Origin: Streptomyces harenosi
Lineage (GTDB): Bacteria > Actinomycetota > Actinomycetes > Streptomycetales > Streptomycetaceae
Assembly: GCF_011008945.1 (NCBI RefSeq)
Contig: NZ_WYCT01000043.1
Coordinates: 1-32,381, forward strand
Direction: 5' to 3'
DNA length: 32,381 nt
Position numbers and translations under genes: made by a program. The stretch's first letter is position 1. Each line of letters starts with the position of its first letter. Below, one piece after another: positions 6,263 to 14,833 of the stretch. The notes under the pieces were generated by a model. It was not told the DNA's origin. It worked only from the letters and a program-made list of their open reading frames with translations, and did no database searches.

Positions 6263-9200
6263 ATGGTCAGCTCCGCACACCGAGCCCTGGACGGCTTCTC
6301 CCCCGCGACCCGCGGCTGGTTCTCGGGCGCCTTCTCCGCGCCCACCGCCGCCCAGGCCGGCGCGTGGCGGGCCATCCGGGAGGGCTCGGACGTGCTGGTG
6401 GTGGCCCCCACCGGCTCCGGGAAGACCCTCGCCGCCTTCCTCGCCGCGCTGGACCAACTGGCCTCCACGCCCCCTCCCGCCGACCCGAAGAAGCGCTGCC
6501 GGGTCCTGTACGTGTCGCCCCTGAAGGCGCTCGCCGTCGACGTCGAGCGCAACCTCCGCAGTCCCCTGACCGGGATCCGCCACGAGGCCGTCCGCCTGGG
6601 CCTGCCCGAGCCCGAGGTCAGGGTCGGCATCCGCTCCGGCGACACCCCGGCCGCCGAGCGCCGTGCCCTGTCCACCCGCCCGCCGGACATCCTGATCACG
6701 ACGCCGGAGTCGCTGTTCCTGATGCTGACCTCGGCCACGCGTGAGGCGCTGACCGGCGTGGAGACGGTCATCCTCGACGAGGTCCACGCCGTGGCCGGCA
6801 CCAAGCGCGGCGCCCATCTGGCCCTCTCCCTGGAGCGCCTCGACGAGCTGCTTCCCCGTCCGGCCCGCCGCATCGGCCTGTCGGCGACGGTCCGCCCGGT
6901 CGACGAGGTCGCCCGCTTCCTCTCCCCCCGCCGCACGGTGGAGGTCGTCCAGCCGGAGTCCGGCAAGGAGTTCGACCTGTCCGTCGTCGTCCCGGTCGAG
7001 GACCTCGGCGAGCTGGGCGGCTCGCCCGCCGCCGACAACGGCGAGGGAGCGGAACGCCCCTCGATCTGGCCGCACGTGGAGGAGCGGATCACGGACCTCG
7101 TCCAGTCCCACCGCTCCACGATCGTGTTCGCGAACTCCCGCCGCCTCGCCGAGCGCCTCTGCAACCGGCTCAACGAGATCGCCTACGAACGGGCCACCGG
7201 CGAACCCCTCGGCGAGCACCACGCCCCCGCCGAGCTGATGGGGGGCTCCGGAGCGGCGCAGGGCGCGCCCGCGGTCATCGCCCGCGCCCATCACGGCTCG
7301 GTCTCCAAGGAGCAGCGTGCCCTCGTCGAGGAGGACCTGAAGGCGGGCCGGCTGCCCGCCGTGGTCGCCACCTCCAGCCTGGAGCTGGGCATCGACATGG
7401 GCGCGGTCGACCTCGTCGTGCAGGTCGAGTCCCCGCCCTCGGTCGCCTCCGGCCTGCAGCGCGTCGGGCGGGCCGGACACCAGGTCGGCGCGGTCTCCAC
7501 GGGCGTGGTCTTCCCCAAGTACCGCGGCGACCTCGTCCAGGCGGCCGTGGTCACCGAGCGGATGCGCTCCGGCGCCATCGAGTCCCTGAAGATCCCCGCC
7601 AACCCCCTGGACGTCCTGGCGCAGCAGCTCGTCGCGATGACGGCGCTGGACACCTGGCAGGTCGACGACCTGCTCGCCACGGTGCGCCGCGCCGCCCCCT
7701 TCGCCTCGCTCCCCGAGTCGGCCTTCACCGCCGTCCTGGACATGCTGGCCGGCCGCTACCCGTCCGACGCCTTCGCCGAGCTGCGCCCGCGCGTGGTGTG
7801 GGACCGCGTCGCCGGCACGGTCACCGGCCGCCCGGGCGCGCAGCGCCTGGCCGTCACCTCCGGGGGCACGATCCCCGACCGGGGACTCTTCGGCGTCTTC
7901 CTCGCCGGCGCCGACCCCAAGAAGGGCGGCGGCCGGGTCGGCGAGCTCGACGAAGAGATGGTGTACGAGTCCCGCGTGGGGGACGTCTTCACCCTGGGCA
8001 CCAGCTCCTGGCGCATCGAGGACATCACGCGCGACCGCGTCCTCGTCTCCCCGGCCCCCGGCGTCCCCGGGCGGCTGCCGTTCTGGAAGGGCGACCAGCT
8101 GGGCCGCCCGCTGGAGCTGGGCCGCGCCCTGGGCGCGTTCCTGCGCGAGGTCGGCTCCCTGCCCCAGGACGCGGCCCGCCGGCGTCTGCTCACCGCGGGC
8201 CTCGACGCGTGGGCCGCGGACAACGTGCTGTCCTACCTGGACGAACAGCGCGAGGCGTGCGGTCACGTCCCGGACGACCGGACGATCGTCGTGGAGCGGT
8301 TCCGCGACGAACTGGGCGACTGGCGGGTCGTGGTGCACTCCCCGTTCGGCGCCCAGGTCCACGCTCCCTGGGCACTGGCCCTGGGCGCCCGTCTGTCCGA
8401 GCGCTACGGGATGGACGCGCAGGTCATGCACGCCGACGACGGCATCGTGCTGCGGCTGCCGGACGCCGATCTCATGGGCCTGGACCTGCTCGACCAGGAG
8501 CCGGCCCGGACCGGTACGGAGTACGACGCGGACCAGGCGCCCGTGGGCGCGGCCGACGTCGTCTTCGACAAGGGCGAGGTCGACCGGATCGTCACCGACC
8601 AGGTGGGCGGCTCGGCCCTGTTCGCCTCCCGCTTCCGGGAGTGCGCCGCCCGCGCGCTGCTGCTGCCGCGCCGCAACCCCGGCAAGCGCACCCCGCTGTG
8701 GCAGCAGCGCCAGCGCGCCGCCCAGCTACTCGAAGTGGCCAGCGAGTACGGCTCGTTCCCGATCGTCCTGGAGGCGGTCCGCGAGTGCCTCCAGGACGTC
8801 TTCGACGTCCCCGGCCTGGTGGAGCTGATGGGCGACCTGGAGTCCCGCAGGGTCCGCCTGGTGGAGGTCACCACACCGGAACCCTCCCCGTTCGCCCGCT
8901 CCCTCCTCTTCGGATACGTCGCCCAGTTCCTCTACGAGGGCGACTCACCGCTCGCCGAGCGGCGCGCCGCCGCCCTCTCCCTGGACTCGCGGCTGCTGGC
9001 CGAGTTGCTGGGCCAGGCGGAGCTGCGCGAGCTGCTCGACGCCGAGGTGCTGACCGAGCTCGAACGGGAGCTGCAGTGGCTCACCGAGGACCGCCGGGTG
9101 AAGGACGTGGAGGGCGTCGCGGACGTGCTGCGGGTGCTCGGGCCGCTGACCGACGCCGAGCTGGCCGAGCGGGGCGCCGAGCCGGGGTGGGCCGAGGAGC

Positions 9201-11191
9201 TGGCCGCCGCCCGCCGGGCGATCCGGGTCCGTATCGCGGCAGCGGACCACTGGGCGGCCGTCGAGGACGCGGGCCGGCTGCGGGACGCGCTGGGCACGGC
9301 GCTGCCGGTCGGCGTCCCGGAGGCGTTCACCGAGCCGGTCAAGGACCCGCTCGGCGACCTCCTCGCCCGTTACGCCCGCACCCACGGCCCCTTCACGTCG
9401 GTCACCGCGGCCTCCCGCTTCGGCCTGGGGGTGGCCGTCACCGAGGGCGCCCTGCAACGGCTGGCGGCCACGGGCAGGCTCGTCCAGGGCGAGTTCCATC
9501 CGGCCGGCATCGGTCAGGAGTGGTGCGACGCGACCGTGCTGCGCAGGCTGCGCCGCCGCTCCCTGGCCGCGCTGCGGCACGAACTGGAACCGGTGCCCCC
9601 GGCCGCGCTCGCCCAGTTCCTGCCGCAGTGGCAGCACATCGGCAAGGGACACGCGCTGCGCGGCGTCGACGGCCTGGTGCGCGCCATCGAGCAGTTGCAG
9701 GGCGCCGCCGTGCCCGCGTCCGCCCTGGAGAAGCTGGTCCTGCCGTCCCGGGTGGCGCACTACACCCCCGCGATGCTGGACGAGCTGACCGCCGCGGGCG
9801 AGGTGGTGTGGGCCGGGGCGGGCTCGCTCCCCGGCAAGGACGGCTGGGTCTCCCTCTACCTGGCGGACGCGGCCCCGCTGCTCCTGCCGCCCCCGCACCC
9901 GCTGGAGCTCACCGCCCTCCACCAGTCGGTCCTCGACACCCTCTCCGGCGGCTACGGCCTGTTCTTCCGCCAGATCGCCGACCAGGTGCGCGCCACCACC
10001 CATCCCGACGTCACCGACCCCCAGCTCGCCGACGCCCTGTGGGACCTGGCCTGGTCGGGACGGCTGACCAATGACACCCTCGCCCCCCTGCGCTCCCTGC
10101 TGGGCTCGGGCCGCACCGCGGGTTCCACGGCCCACCGCGCCCGGCGCACGGTGCCGCGAGGACGTTACGGCTCCCTGACGGCCGCCGCCCGCACCGCCTC
10201 CCGCAGCGGCCCCCCGACCGTGGCCGGCCGCTGGTCCCTGCTCCCCGCCCGGGAGGCAGACACCACCGTGCGCGCCCACGCCCTGACCCGCACCCTGCTG
10301 GACCGGCACGGCGTGGTGACGCGGGGCGCCGTCGCGGCCGAGGGTGTCGAGGGCGGCTTCTCGGCGACGTACCGCGTCCTGTCGGTGTTCGAGGAGAGCG
10401 GCCAGGCCCGGCGCGGTTACGTCGTCGAAGGGCTCGGCGCCGCCCAGTTCGCCATGGACGGCGCCGTCGACCGGCTGCGCGCCGTGGCCAACGCCCGGGA
10501 ACGCGGCGAGGCCCTGCCCGGCCCCGGCTTCCCGGACGGCGGCCCGCTGGACCAGGCCCCGCCCGGCACCTCCCCGGCCTGGGAGTTCCCCGGCAGCGAC
10601 GACACACCGGACTGGCTCACTCCCGAGCCCCCCGGCGGGCCCGGCGCCCCCGATCGCCTCCTCCCCGGCGACTACGTCTCCCCGCACGACTACGACGCCC
10701 CGGGGGCCGGCGGCCCTCGCGGCGGCGCCGGGCGCGACGCGCCGGGCGCCCCGTGGACCACTCACCCCCACCGCCGGCCCGGCGGCCGGTCCTCCCCCGC
10801 CTCCCGAGCGGTGGTCCTGGCCGCCGCCGACCCGGCCAACGCCTACGGCGCCGCCCTCCCCTGGCCGGAGCCCCCGGCCGGGGCGAGCCACAAGCCCGGC
10901 CGCAAGGCGGGTTCGCTGGTGGTGCTCGTCGACGGCGAGCTGACGCTGTACATGGAGCGCGGCGGCAAGACCCTGCTGGCGTGGCCCTCCGTCCCGGACG
11001 GTGAGGAGGCCCGCGACCCCCGTCTGCACGCGGCCGTGGAGGCGCTCGCGACGGCCGCCCGCGAGGGTGCCCTCGGCACGGTGACGGTGGAACGCGTCAA
11101 CGGCGCCGCCGCGCTGACCTCTCCGTTCGGCGCCCTCCTGGAGGCAGCCGGTTTCGTCGCCACCCCGCGCGGCCTGCGCCTGCGGGCCTGA
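6263..11191 (+). CDS. lhr: Large ATP-dependent 3'-5' DNA helicase Lhr
   Basis: Superfamily 2 helicase of 1642 residues, close to the about 1500 of mycobacterial Lhr. Motif I is APTGSGKT (48-55), motif II is DEVH (172-175) and motif III is LSATVRPV. RecA-like domain 2 carries VATSSLELGIDMGAVDLV and QRVGRAGHQVG. The winged-helix and Lhr-core region follow, then a long C-terminal domain typical of bacterial Lhr. Residues about 1425-1516 form a Pro/Gly/Asp-rich linker before a last folded block (KAGSLVVLVDGELTLYMERGG). ATG 6263 is preferred over GTG 6182 or 6248 because the family starts near FSPATRGWFSGAF and a promoter ends 6 nt before. Lhr unwinds RNA:DNA hybrids and acts in DNA damage repair. 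nei2 follows, as in mycobacteria. Confidence 0.95.
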   Translation: MVSSAHRALDGFSPATRGWFSGAFSAPTAAQAGAWRAIREGSDVLVVAPTGSGKTLAAFLAALDQLASTPPPADPKKRCRVLYVSPLKALAVDVERNLRSPLTGIRHEAVRLGLPEPEVRVGIRSGDTPAAERRALSTRPPDILITTPESLFLMLTSATREALTGVETVILDEVHAVAGTKRGAHLALSLERLDELLPRPARRIGLSATVRPVDEVARFLSPRRTVEVVQPESGKEFDLSVVVPVEDLGELGGSPAADNGEGAERPSIWPHVEERITDLVQSHRSTIVFANSRRLAERLCNRLNEIAYERATGEPLGEHHAPAELMGGSGAAQGAPAVIARAHHGSVSKEQRALVEEDLKAGRLPAVVATSSLELGIDMGAVDLVVQVESPPSVASGLQRVGRAGHQVGAVSTGVVFPKYRGDLVQAAVVTERMRSGAIESLKIPANPLDVLAQQLVAMTALDTWQVDDLLATVRRAAPFASLPESAFTAVLDMLAGRYPSDAFAELRPRVVWDRVAGTVTGRPGAQRLAVTSGGTIPDRGLFGVFLAGADPKKGGGRVGELDEEMVYESRVGDVFTLGTSSWRIEDITRDRVLVSPAPGVPGRLPFWKGDQLGRPLELGRALGAFLREVGSLPQDAARRRLLTAGLDAWAADNVLSYLDEQREACGHVPDDRTIVVERFRDELGDWRVVVHSPFGAQVHAPWALALGARLSERYGMDAQVMHADDGIVLRLPDADLMGLDLLDQEPARTGTEYDADQAPVGAADVVFDKGEVDRIVTDQVGGSALFASRFRECAARALLLPRRNPGKRTPLWQQRQRAAQLLEVASEYGSFPIVLEAVRECLQDVFDVPGLVELMGDLESRRVRLVEVTTPEPSPFARSLLFGYVAQFLYEGDSPLAERRAAALSLDSRLLAELLGQAELRELLDAEVLTELERELQWLTEDRRVKDVEGVADVLRVLGPLTDAELAERGAEPGWAEELAAARRAIRVRIAAADHWAAVEDAGRLRDALGTALPVGVPEAFTEPVKDPLGDLLARYARTHGPFTSVTAASRFGLGVAVTEGALQRLAATGRLVQGEFHPAGIGQEWCDATVLRRLRRRSLAALRHELEPVPPAALAQFLPQWQHIGKGHALRGVDGLVRAIEQLQGAAVPASALEKLVLPSRVAHYTPAMLDELTAAGEVVWAGAGSLPGKDGWVSLYLADAAPLLLPPPHPLELTALHQSVLDTLSGGYGLFFRQIADQVRATTHPDVTDPQLADALWDLAWSGRLTNDTLAPLRSLLGSGRTAGSTAHRARRTVPRGRYGSLTAAARTASRSGPPTVAGRWSLLPAREADTTVRAHALTRTLLDRHGVVTRGAVAAEGVEGGFSATYRVLSVFEESGQARRGYVVEGLGAAQFAMDGAVDRLRAVANARERGEALPGPGFPDGGPLDQAPPGTSPAWEFPGSDDTPDWLTPEPPGGPGAPDRLLPGDYVSPHDYDAPGAGGPRGGAGRDAPGAPWTTHPHRRPGGRSSPASRAVVLAAADPANAYGAALPWPEPPAGASHKPGRKAGSLVVLVDGELTLYMERGGKTLLAWPSVPDGEEARDPRLHAAVEALATAAREGALGTVTVERVNGAAALTSPFGALLEAAGFVATPRGLRLRA

Positions 11192-11380
11192 CGTGGCACG
11201 CACGGTCGCGGCAACCACGGGCCGGGCGCGCCCCCGTCCGCGCGCACCGGCCGCCCGGGCGCGCCCGCCGCGCCGGGCCCGGGTTCCCGCGCCCGCCCCC
11301 ACCGGGACGGTCTGCGCCCTCCCCGCCGCGCATCGGGCGGCCTTCCGCGGGCGGGACGCCGCCGGGTTCCGCCGCCGTGT

Positions 11381-11386
11381 CACCCT
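11381..11386 (+). promoter_or_regulatory. Putative -10 box of nei2 (leaderless)
   Basis: CACCCT is followed by GGACCC and ATG. It has the same layout as lhr (CACGAT-GGACGC-ATG), but no RecA-NDp -35 is present. The rest of the 201-bp gap (11192-11380) shows only GC-rich sequence. Confidence 0.4.
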
Positions 11387-11392
11387 GGACCC

Positions 11393-12214
11393 ATGCCCGA
11401 AGGAGACACGGTCTGGCAGACCGCGCGGCGGCTGCACGACGCCCTCGCGGGCGAGGTGCTGATCCGCAGCGACTTCCGGGTGCCCCGGTACGCCACCGTC
11501 GACCTGGCCGGCCGCAGGGTGCTGGACGTCGTCTCGCGCGGCAAGCACCTGCTCACCCGGATCGAAGGCGGCCTGACGCTCCACTCCCACCTGCGGATGG
11601 ACGGTGCCTGGAAGGTGTTCGCCGCAGGCCGGCGCTGGAGCGGCGGTCCCGCCCACCAGATCCGCGCGGTGCTCGCCGCCGCCGACCGTACGGCCGTCGG
11701 CTACCGCCTGCCCGTCCTGGAGCTCCTGCGCACGGCCGACGAACACCGCGTCGTCGGCCACCTCGGCCCGGATCTCCTGGGCCCGGACTGGGATCCCGCC
11801 CAGGCGCTGGCGAACCTGCTCGCCGACCCGGCGCGCCCGCTGGGCGAGGCCCTGCTCGACCAGCGCAACCTCGCCGGCATCGGCAATGTCTACAAGTGCG
11901 AGCTGTGCTTCCTGCTCGGTGTCACCCCCTGGCTGCCCGTCGGCGACCTGCCCGCCGAGCGCGCCGGCAAGCTCCCCGCGCTCGCCAAGGGACTGCTGGA
12001 GGCCAACCGCGACCGCCCGGTCCGCGCGACGACGGGCCGGCGCGGCCAGGACCTGTTCGTCTACGGCCGCGCGCCCCGGCCGTGCCTGCGCTGCCACACC
12101 TCCGTCCGCGTCGCCGACCAGGGCGACGGCTCCCGCGAGCGCCCCACGTACTGGTGCCCCGTCTGCCAGCGGGGCCCCGCCCCGGCACCGCACGGCCGGT
12201 CCCGGGCGCGCTGA
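11393..12214 (+). CDS. nei2: Fpg/Nei family DNA glycosylase (Nei2-type endonuclease VIII)
   Basis: Base-excision repair glycosylase/AP lyase of 273 residues. It begins MPEGDTVW, so Pro2 is the Schiff-base nucleophile and Glu3 the general acid after Met removal. The helix-two-turn-helix DNA-binding region reads LLDQRNLAGIGNVYKCE. The C-terminal zinc finger has CLRCH and CPVCQ, giving four cysteines. EGDTVW rather than ELPEVE indicates the Nei side of the family, so oxidised pyrimidines are the likely substrates. It lies 201 bp downstream of lhr in the same direction, a pairing also seen in mycobacteria. The ATG is fixed by the required N-terminal proline. Confidence 0.93.
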   Translation: MPEGDTVWQTARRLHDALAGEVLIRSDFRVPRYATVDLAGRRVLDVVSRGKHLLTRIEGGLTLHSHLRMDGAWKVFAAGRRWSGGPAHQIRAVLAAADRTAVGYRLPVLELLRTADEHRVVGHLGPDLLGPDWDPAQALANLLADPARPLGEALLDQRNLAGIGNVYKCELCFLLGVTPWLPVGDLPAERAGKLPALAKGLLEANRDRPVRATTGRRGQDLFVYGRAPRPCLRCHTSVRVADQGDGSRERPTYWCPVCQRGPAPAPHGRSRAR

Positions 12215-12220
12215 GCGGGA

Positions 12221-12706
12221 TCAGCCGGTGAGCAGGGCGTCGATCTGGCCGACCGACTGCCGCAGGCCCTCGACCATGCCCATGTCCACCAGCCGCTCCA
12301 TCTGCTCCCGGGAGTCGAAGCTCGAGCGCAGCTCCATCCGCGTGCCCCCGTCGTGGGCGCTGAGCCGCACCCGTGCCGTGGTGACCGGCATGTCCTCCTT
12401 CGGCTGCCCGTCCTGATCGGCGAAACCGTCGACGAACTCCAGGGACGCCGGAGGACTGACGGACGTGATCCGCCACCACCCGCGGTACTGCTCGCCCTCG
12501 GGGCCGGTCATGAAGTAGGCGACGCCGCCACCCGGCGTCAGGTCGTGCTCCTCCACCGTCGCCGGGTAGTCCGGCGGTCCCCACCACCGCTCCAGCAGGC
12601 GCGGGTCGGCCCACATCTGCCACACCCGTTCGACCGGGGCGGCGAAGTCGGCGACCAGGGTCAGGGTCAGGTTGTCGGCATCCTGGTCCACGCTGGTGAC
12701 GGTCAT
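12221..12706 (-). CDS. SRPBCC (AHSA1-like) domain protein
   Basis: A 161-residue START/Bet v1-like helix-grip protein of the AHSA1 type. The family signature FAAPVERVWQMWADPRLL then ERWWGPP appears near residues 19-42, and the fold continues to the C-terminal helix (MERLVDMGMVEGLRQSVGQI). These proteins bind hydrophobic ligands or chaperone partners; no ligand can be assigned. ATG 12706 is chosen because AAAGGA lies 9 nt upstream and the start overlaps the stop of the small membrane gene by 4 bp (ATGA). It converges on nei2 with 6 bp between stop codons. Confidence 0.85.
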   Translation of the reverse strand: MTVTSVDQDADNLTLTLVADFAAPVERVWQMWADPRLLERWWGPPDYPATVEEHDLTPGGGVAYFMTGPEGEQYRGWWRITSVSPPASLEFVDGFADQDGQPKEDMPVTTARVRLSAHDGGTRMELRSSFDSREQMERLVDMGMVEGLRQSVGQIDALLTG

Positions 12707-12966
12707 CGTCGCTGTCCTTTCCGTGACGCGCCCGGCACGGCCACCACGGCCCGCCACGCCCGTTTCCATCGCCCCGCCGCGACGGCGCCCGCCGCCCGCT
12801 CCTGGTGGGCGCAGTGCACCGGCAGCACGCTCAGCCCCCACCCCCCGGCGGCGACCGCCGCTTCCAGCACCCCCGCTCCGGGCGCCACGGCGAGCCTCAG
12901 CACGGCCCACCACCACAGCGCGCCCAGCCCCAGTACGACGCCCCGGCGCACGGTCCGCCCTGTCAC
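12703..12966 (-). CDS. Small membrane protein, function unknown
   Basis: An 87-residue protein with a basic N-terminus and one or two hydrophobic stretches (VVLGLGALWWWAVLRLAVA at about 10-28; LEAAVAAGGWGLSVLPV at about 34-50), ending in a basic tail (SRKGQRR). I do not recognise a family. The evidence that it is real is contextual: a strong GGAGGTGG lies upstream of its GTG start at 12966, and its stop overlaps the ATG of the SRPBCC gene (ATGA), implying translational coupling. It sits 54 bp after the Dps gene. Confidence 0.6.
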   Translation of the reverse strand: MTGRTVRRGVVLGLGALWWWAVLRLAVAPGAGVLEAAVAAGGWGLSVLPVHCAHQERAAGAVAAGRWKRAWRAVVAVPGASRKGQRR

Positions 12967-13020
12967 GGCCCACCACCTCCAGCCCGACGCCGGCCGCCCG
13001 CTTCCGGGCCGGAAACGGCG

Positions 13021-13491
13021 TCAGCCGTTCTCGGCCTGGAACATCCAGTGGTGCTTCTCCAGGTCCGCCGTGATCCGGATGAAGAGGTCCTGGCTGACGG
13101 GGTCCGGCTCCCCGGTGACGGCGATCCGCTCCCGCATCCGCACGATCACCGCGCCCAGCGCGTCCACGAGGGCCCGGACCGCCGCGGCGTCGTCGACCCA
13201 CCCCTCCGGGGTGACCCCGATGCCGCTGCCGACGGCGACCGTCGCGGCACGGCCGTCCGGCGGCACGCCCAGTGCCGCCGCGCGCTCCGCCACCGTGTCG
13301 GAGTGCGTCCGGGCGGTGGCCACGACCTCGTCCAGCTGCAGATGTACGGAACGGAAGCGCGGCCCGACCACGTTCCAGTGGATCTGCTTCGCCACCAGGC
13401 CGAGGTCGACCAGGTCCACCAGGGCGCCCTGCAGCGCCTCGGACACCGTCTGCAGGCTGGCGTCGGACAGCGGGCTCTTCACGACGTACAT
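13021..13491 (-). CDS. dpsB: Dps family ferritin-like DNA-binding/ferroxidase protein
   Basis: Ferritin-like dodecameric mini-ferritin that stores iron and protects or compacts DNA. The 156-residue protein has the Dps signature KQIHWNVVGPRFRSVH with ferroxidase ligands His38, His50 and Asp54, and the C-terminal HHWMFQAENG. The start at 13491 is chosen because GGAGGT lies 5-6 nt upstream and MYVVKSPL begins the family-like region. The frame stays open upstream to 13599 (36 more residues, weaker codon bias), so a longer form cannot be excluded. Streptomyces has several Dps paralogues; assignment to DpsB rests on remembered synteny next to clgR. The 306-bp gap to clgR (13492-13797) holds the clgR terminator and presumably the dps promoter. 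Confidence 0.88.
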   Translation of the reverse strand: MYVVKSPLSDASLQTVSEALQGALVDLVDLGLVAKQIHWNVVGPRFRSVHLQLDEVVATARTHSDTVAERAAALGVPPDGRAATVAVGSGIGVTPEGWVDDAAAVRALVDALGAVIVRMRERIAVTGEPDPVSQDLFIRITADLEKHHWMFQAENG

Positions 13492-13676
13492 CGGCACCTC
13501 CGCAGGCTCACCCCCGCCACGTCCCTCCACGATGACCGCAGCGCCGCACCCCGGCAAACGCACCGGGAGCGTCCGCTCACCCACGGTCATCAGGCTCATC
13601 CGGCCGTGCCGGGCCCCGCCCCGGTGGCGCGTGCCGGCCGGCCGCCCGCTGTCCGCGGCTGCCGCGCATACGAAAA

Positions 13677-13722
13677 CCCCGGCCGCGCCCCTCCGGAACT
13701 CCCGGAGCGGCCCCGGCCGGGG
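13677..13722 (-). terminator. Intrinsic terminator downstream of clgR
   Basis: Long imperfect hairpin: CCCCGGCCG at 13677 pairs with CGGCCGGGG ending at 13722, with CTCCGG/CCGGAG inside. On the minus strand the stem is followed by TTTT (13676-13673). It separates clgR from dps. Confidence 0.75.
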
Positions 13723-13797
13723 CCCCGTACTTCGTTCTCGGCCTGCTCCCAGACCGGTCGCGCCCGGCGAACGCGGTGTTCGCCCGTGGCGCCCCGC

Positions 13798-14178
13798 TCA
13801 GGCGGCGACGACGTCCACCGCCTCGGCGGGCGCCTTGATGGTCACCCGTTCCGGTGGCACGCCGGTCACCGACACGGAGCCCAGCATCGGACGAACCGGC
13901 GCGGGGACGGACTCACTGGGGGTGGCAGCAGCAGACTGGGCCAGCTCGGCGAGGGCGAGTTCATCGCTCACTTCCCGCATGAGCTCGGACATCCGTACGT
14001 CCAGCGCGTCGCAGATGGCGGCGAGCAGCTCGGAGGAAGCCTCCTTCTGCCCCCGCTCCACCTCGGAGAGATAGCCGAGTGAGACTCGGGCGGACGAGGA
14101 GACTTCGCGCAGAGTACGGCCCTGGCGCTGGCGCTGCCGACGCAGCACGTCACCCAGCAGGCGACGGAGCAGAATCAT
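13798..14178 (-). CDS. clgR: Transcriptional regulator ClgR
   Basis: XRE/Cro-type activator of 126 residues that controls Clp protease genes and Lon in Streptomyces and other Actinobacteria. The helix-turn-helix is [20 protein letters not shown] with ERGQKEAS immediately after (about 21-51). It ends VDVVAA; the terminal Ala-Ala acts as a ClpP-dependent degradation signal in S. lividans, so the protein is expected to be unstable unless Clp is overloaded. ATG 14178 is chosen because GGAGGGAG lies 7-8 nt upstream and [12 protein letters not shown] is the family N-terminus; the frame runs upstream to 14211. It lies 109 bp after cinA in the same direction. Confidence 0.95.
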   Translation of the reverse strand: MILLRRLLGDVLRRQRQRQGRTLREVSSSARVSLGYLSEVERGQKEASSELLAAICDALDVRMSELMREVSDELALAELAQSAAATPSESVPAPVRPMLGSVSVTGVPPERVTIKAPAEAVDVVAA

Positions 14179-14266
14179 CGGTGGCTCCCTCCTCGGACCG
14201 CGTAGCCGCATCCTTCTCGCCCCACCGTACCGCCTCGCGCCGCGGCCGTGCGGGGAGCGATGTCGT

Positions 14267-14286
14267 GTTCACTCAGGGCTGCAAAC
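14267..14286 (-). promoter_or_regulatory. Inverted repeat upstream of clgR, possible autoregulatory site
   Basis: Minus strand GTTTGC-N8-GTGAAC lies about 90-110 nt before the clgR ATG. It loosely resembles the ClgR motif GTTCGC-N6-GCG but differs at several positions, so this is a weak candidate. Confidence 0.25.
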
Positions 14287-14287
14287 A

Positions 14288-14833
14288 TCAAAACCCCCCG
14301 TTCCGTTCCGTATCCTGTGCCCGCTCATTCCCGGTCTGTTCGCCCGTGAGCTCCTTCAGCAGGAGTCCGAGCACGCTCCGTACACTCTCCATACGAATTT
14401 CCGCGCGGTCGCCGTTCAACCGCAGCGCCTCCACTTTTCCGCCCCGGGCGGAATCCCCAGCGATCCTCGAGGGCCCCTCCACCGCCACGAACACCGTTCC
14501 GACCGGCTGTCCGTCCTGCGGGTCGGGACCGGCGACACCGGTGGTGGCGATGCCCCAGTCGGCGCCGAGTGCCTCCCGCACGCCGGCTGCCATCTGGGCC
14601 GCGACCTCGGGGTCCACCGCTCCTCGCGCGGCCAGCAGGGCCGCGTCCACGCCGAGCAGCCGGTGCTTCAGCTCGGTGGCGTAGGCGGTGACCGATCCCC
14701 GGAAGACCTTCGAGGCCCCGGGGACGGAGGTGATCTCCGCCGCCACCAGCCCGCCGGTCAGCGACTCGGCGACCGCGAGGGTCCCACCCCCCAGCGTGAG
14801 GAGTCGCACCACCTCGGCGGCCGGGGAACTCAA
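14288..14833 (-). CDS. cinA: CinA C-terminal domain protein (nicotinamide-nucleotide amidohydrolase-like)
   Basis: Stand-alone CinA C-terminal domain of 181 residues, the PncC type that deamidates nicotinamide mononucleotide in NAD recycling. Motifs: AVAESLTGGLVAAEIT, FRGSVTAYATELKHRLLGV, GADWGIATTGVAGP and DGQPVGTVFVAV. The N-terminal competence/damage domain of full-length CinA is absent. The start is TTG 14833: AAGGAG is 8 nt upstream and TTGA overlaps the pgsA stop by 4 bp, a clear coupled start. It is the last gene of the rimO-pgsA-cinA set. Confidence 0.93.
   Translation of the reverse strand: MSSPAAEVVRLLTLGGGTLAVAESLTGGLVAAEITSVPGASKVFRGSVTAYATELKHRLLGVDAALLAARGAVDPEVAAQMAAGVREALGADWGIATTGVAGPDPQDGQPVGTVFVAVEGPSRIAGDSARGGKVEALRLNGDRAEIRMESVRSVLGLLLKELTGEQTGNERAQDTERNGGF

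Noticed and set aside
11192..11392. Possible small gene or RNA between lhr and nei2.
   Set aside because: Only GC-rich sequence; candidate frames lack a ribosome site and run into nei2 out of frame.
6017..12193. Two long minus-strand open frames opposite lhr and nei2.
   Set aside because: Antisense shadows; no domain, and helicase motifs are clear on the other strand.
13492..13599. N-terminal extension of the Dps-like protein (36 residues).
   Set aside because: Weaker third-position bias and a near-perfect GGAGGT ribosome site right before the inner ATG; kept only as an alternative.
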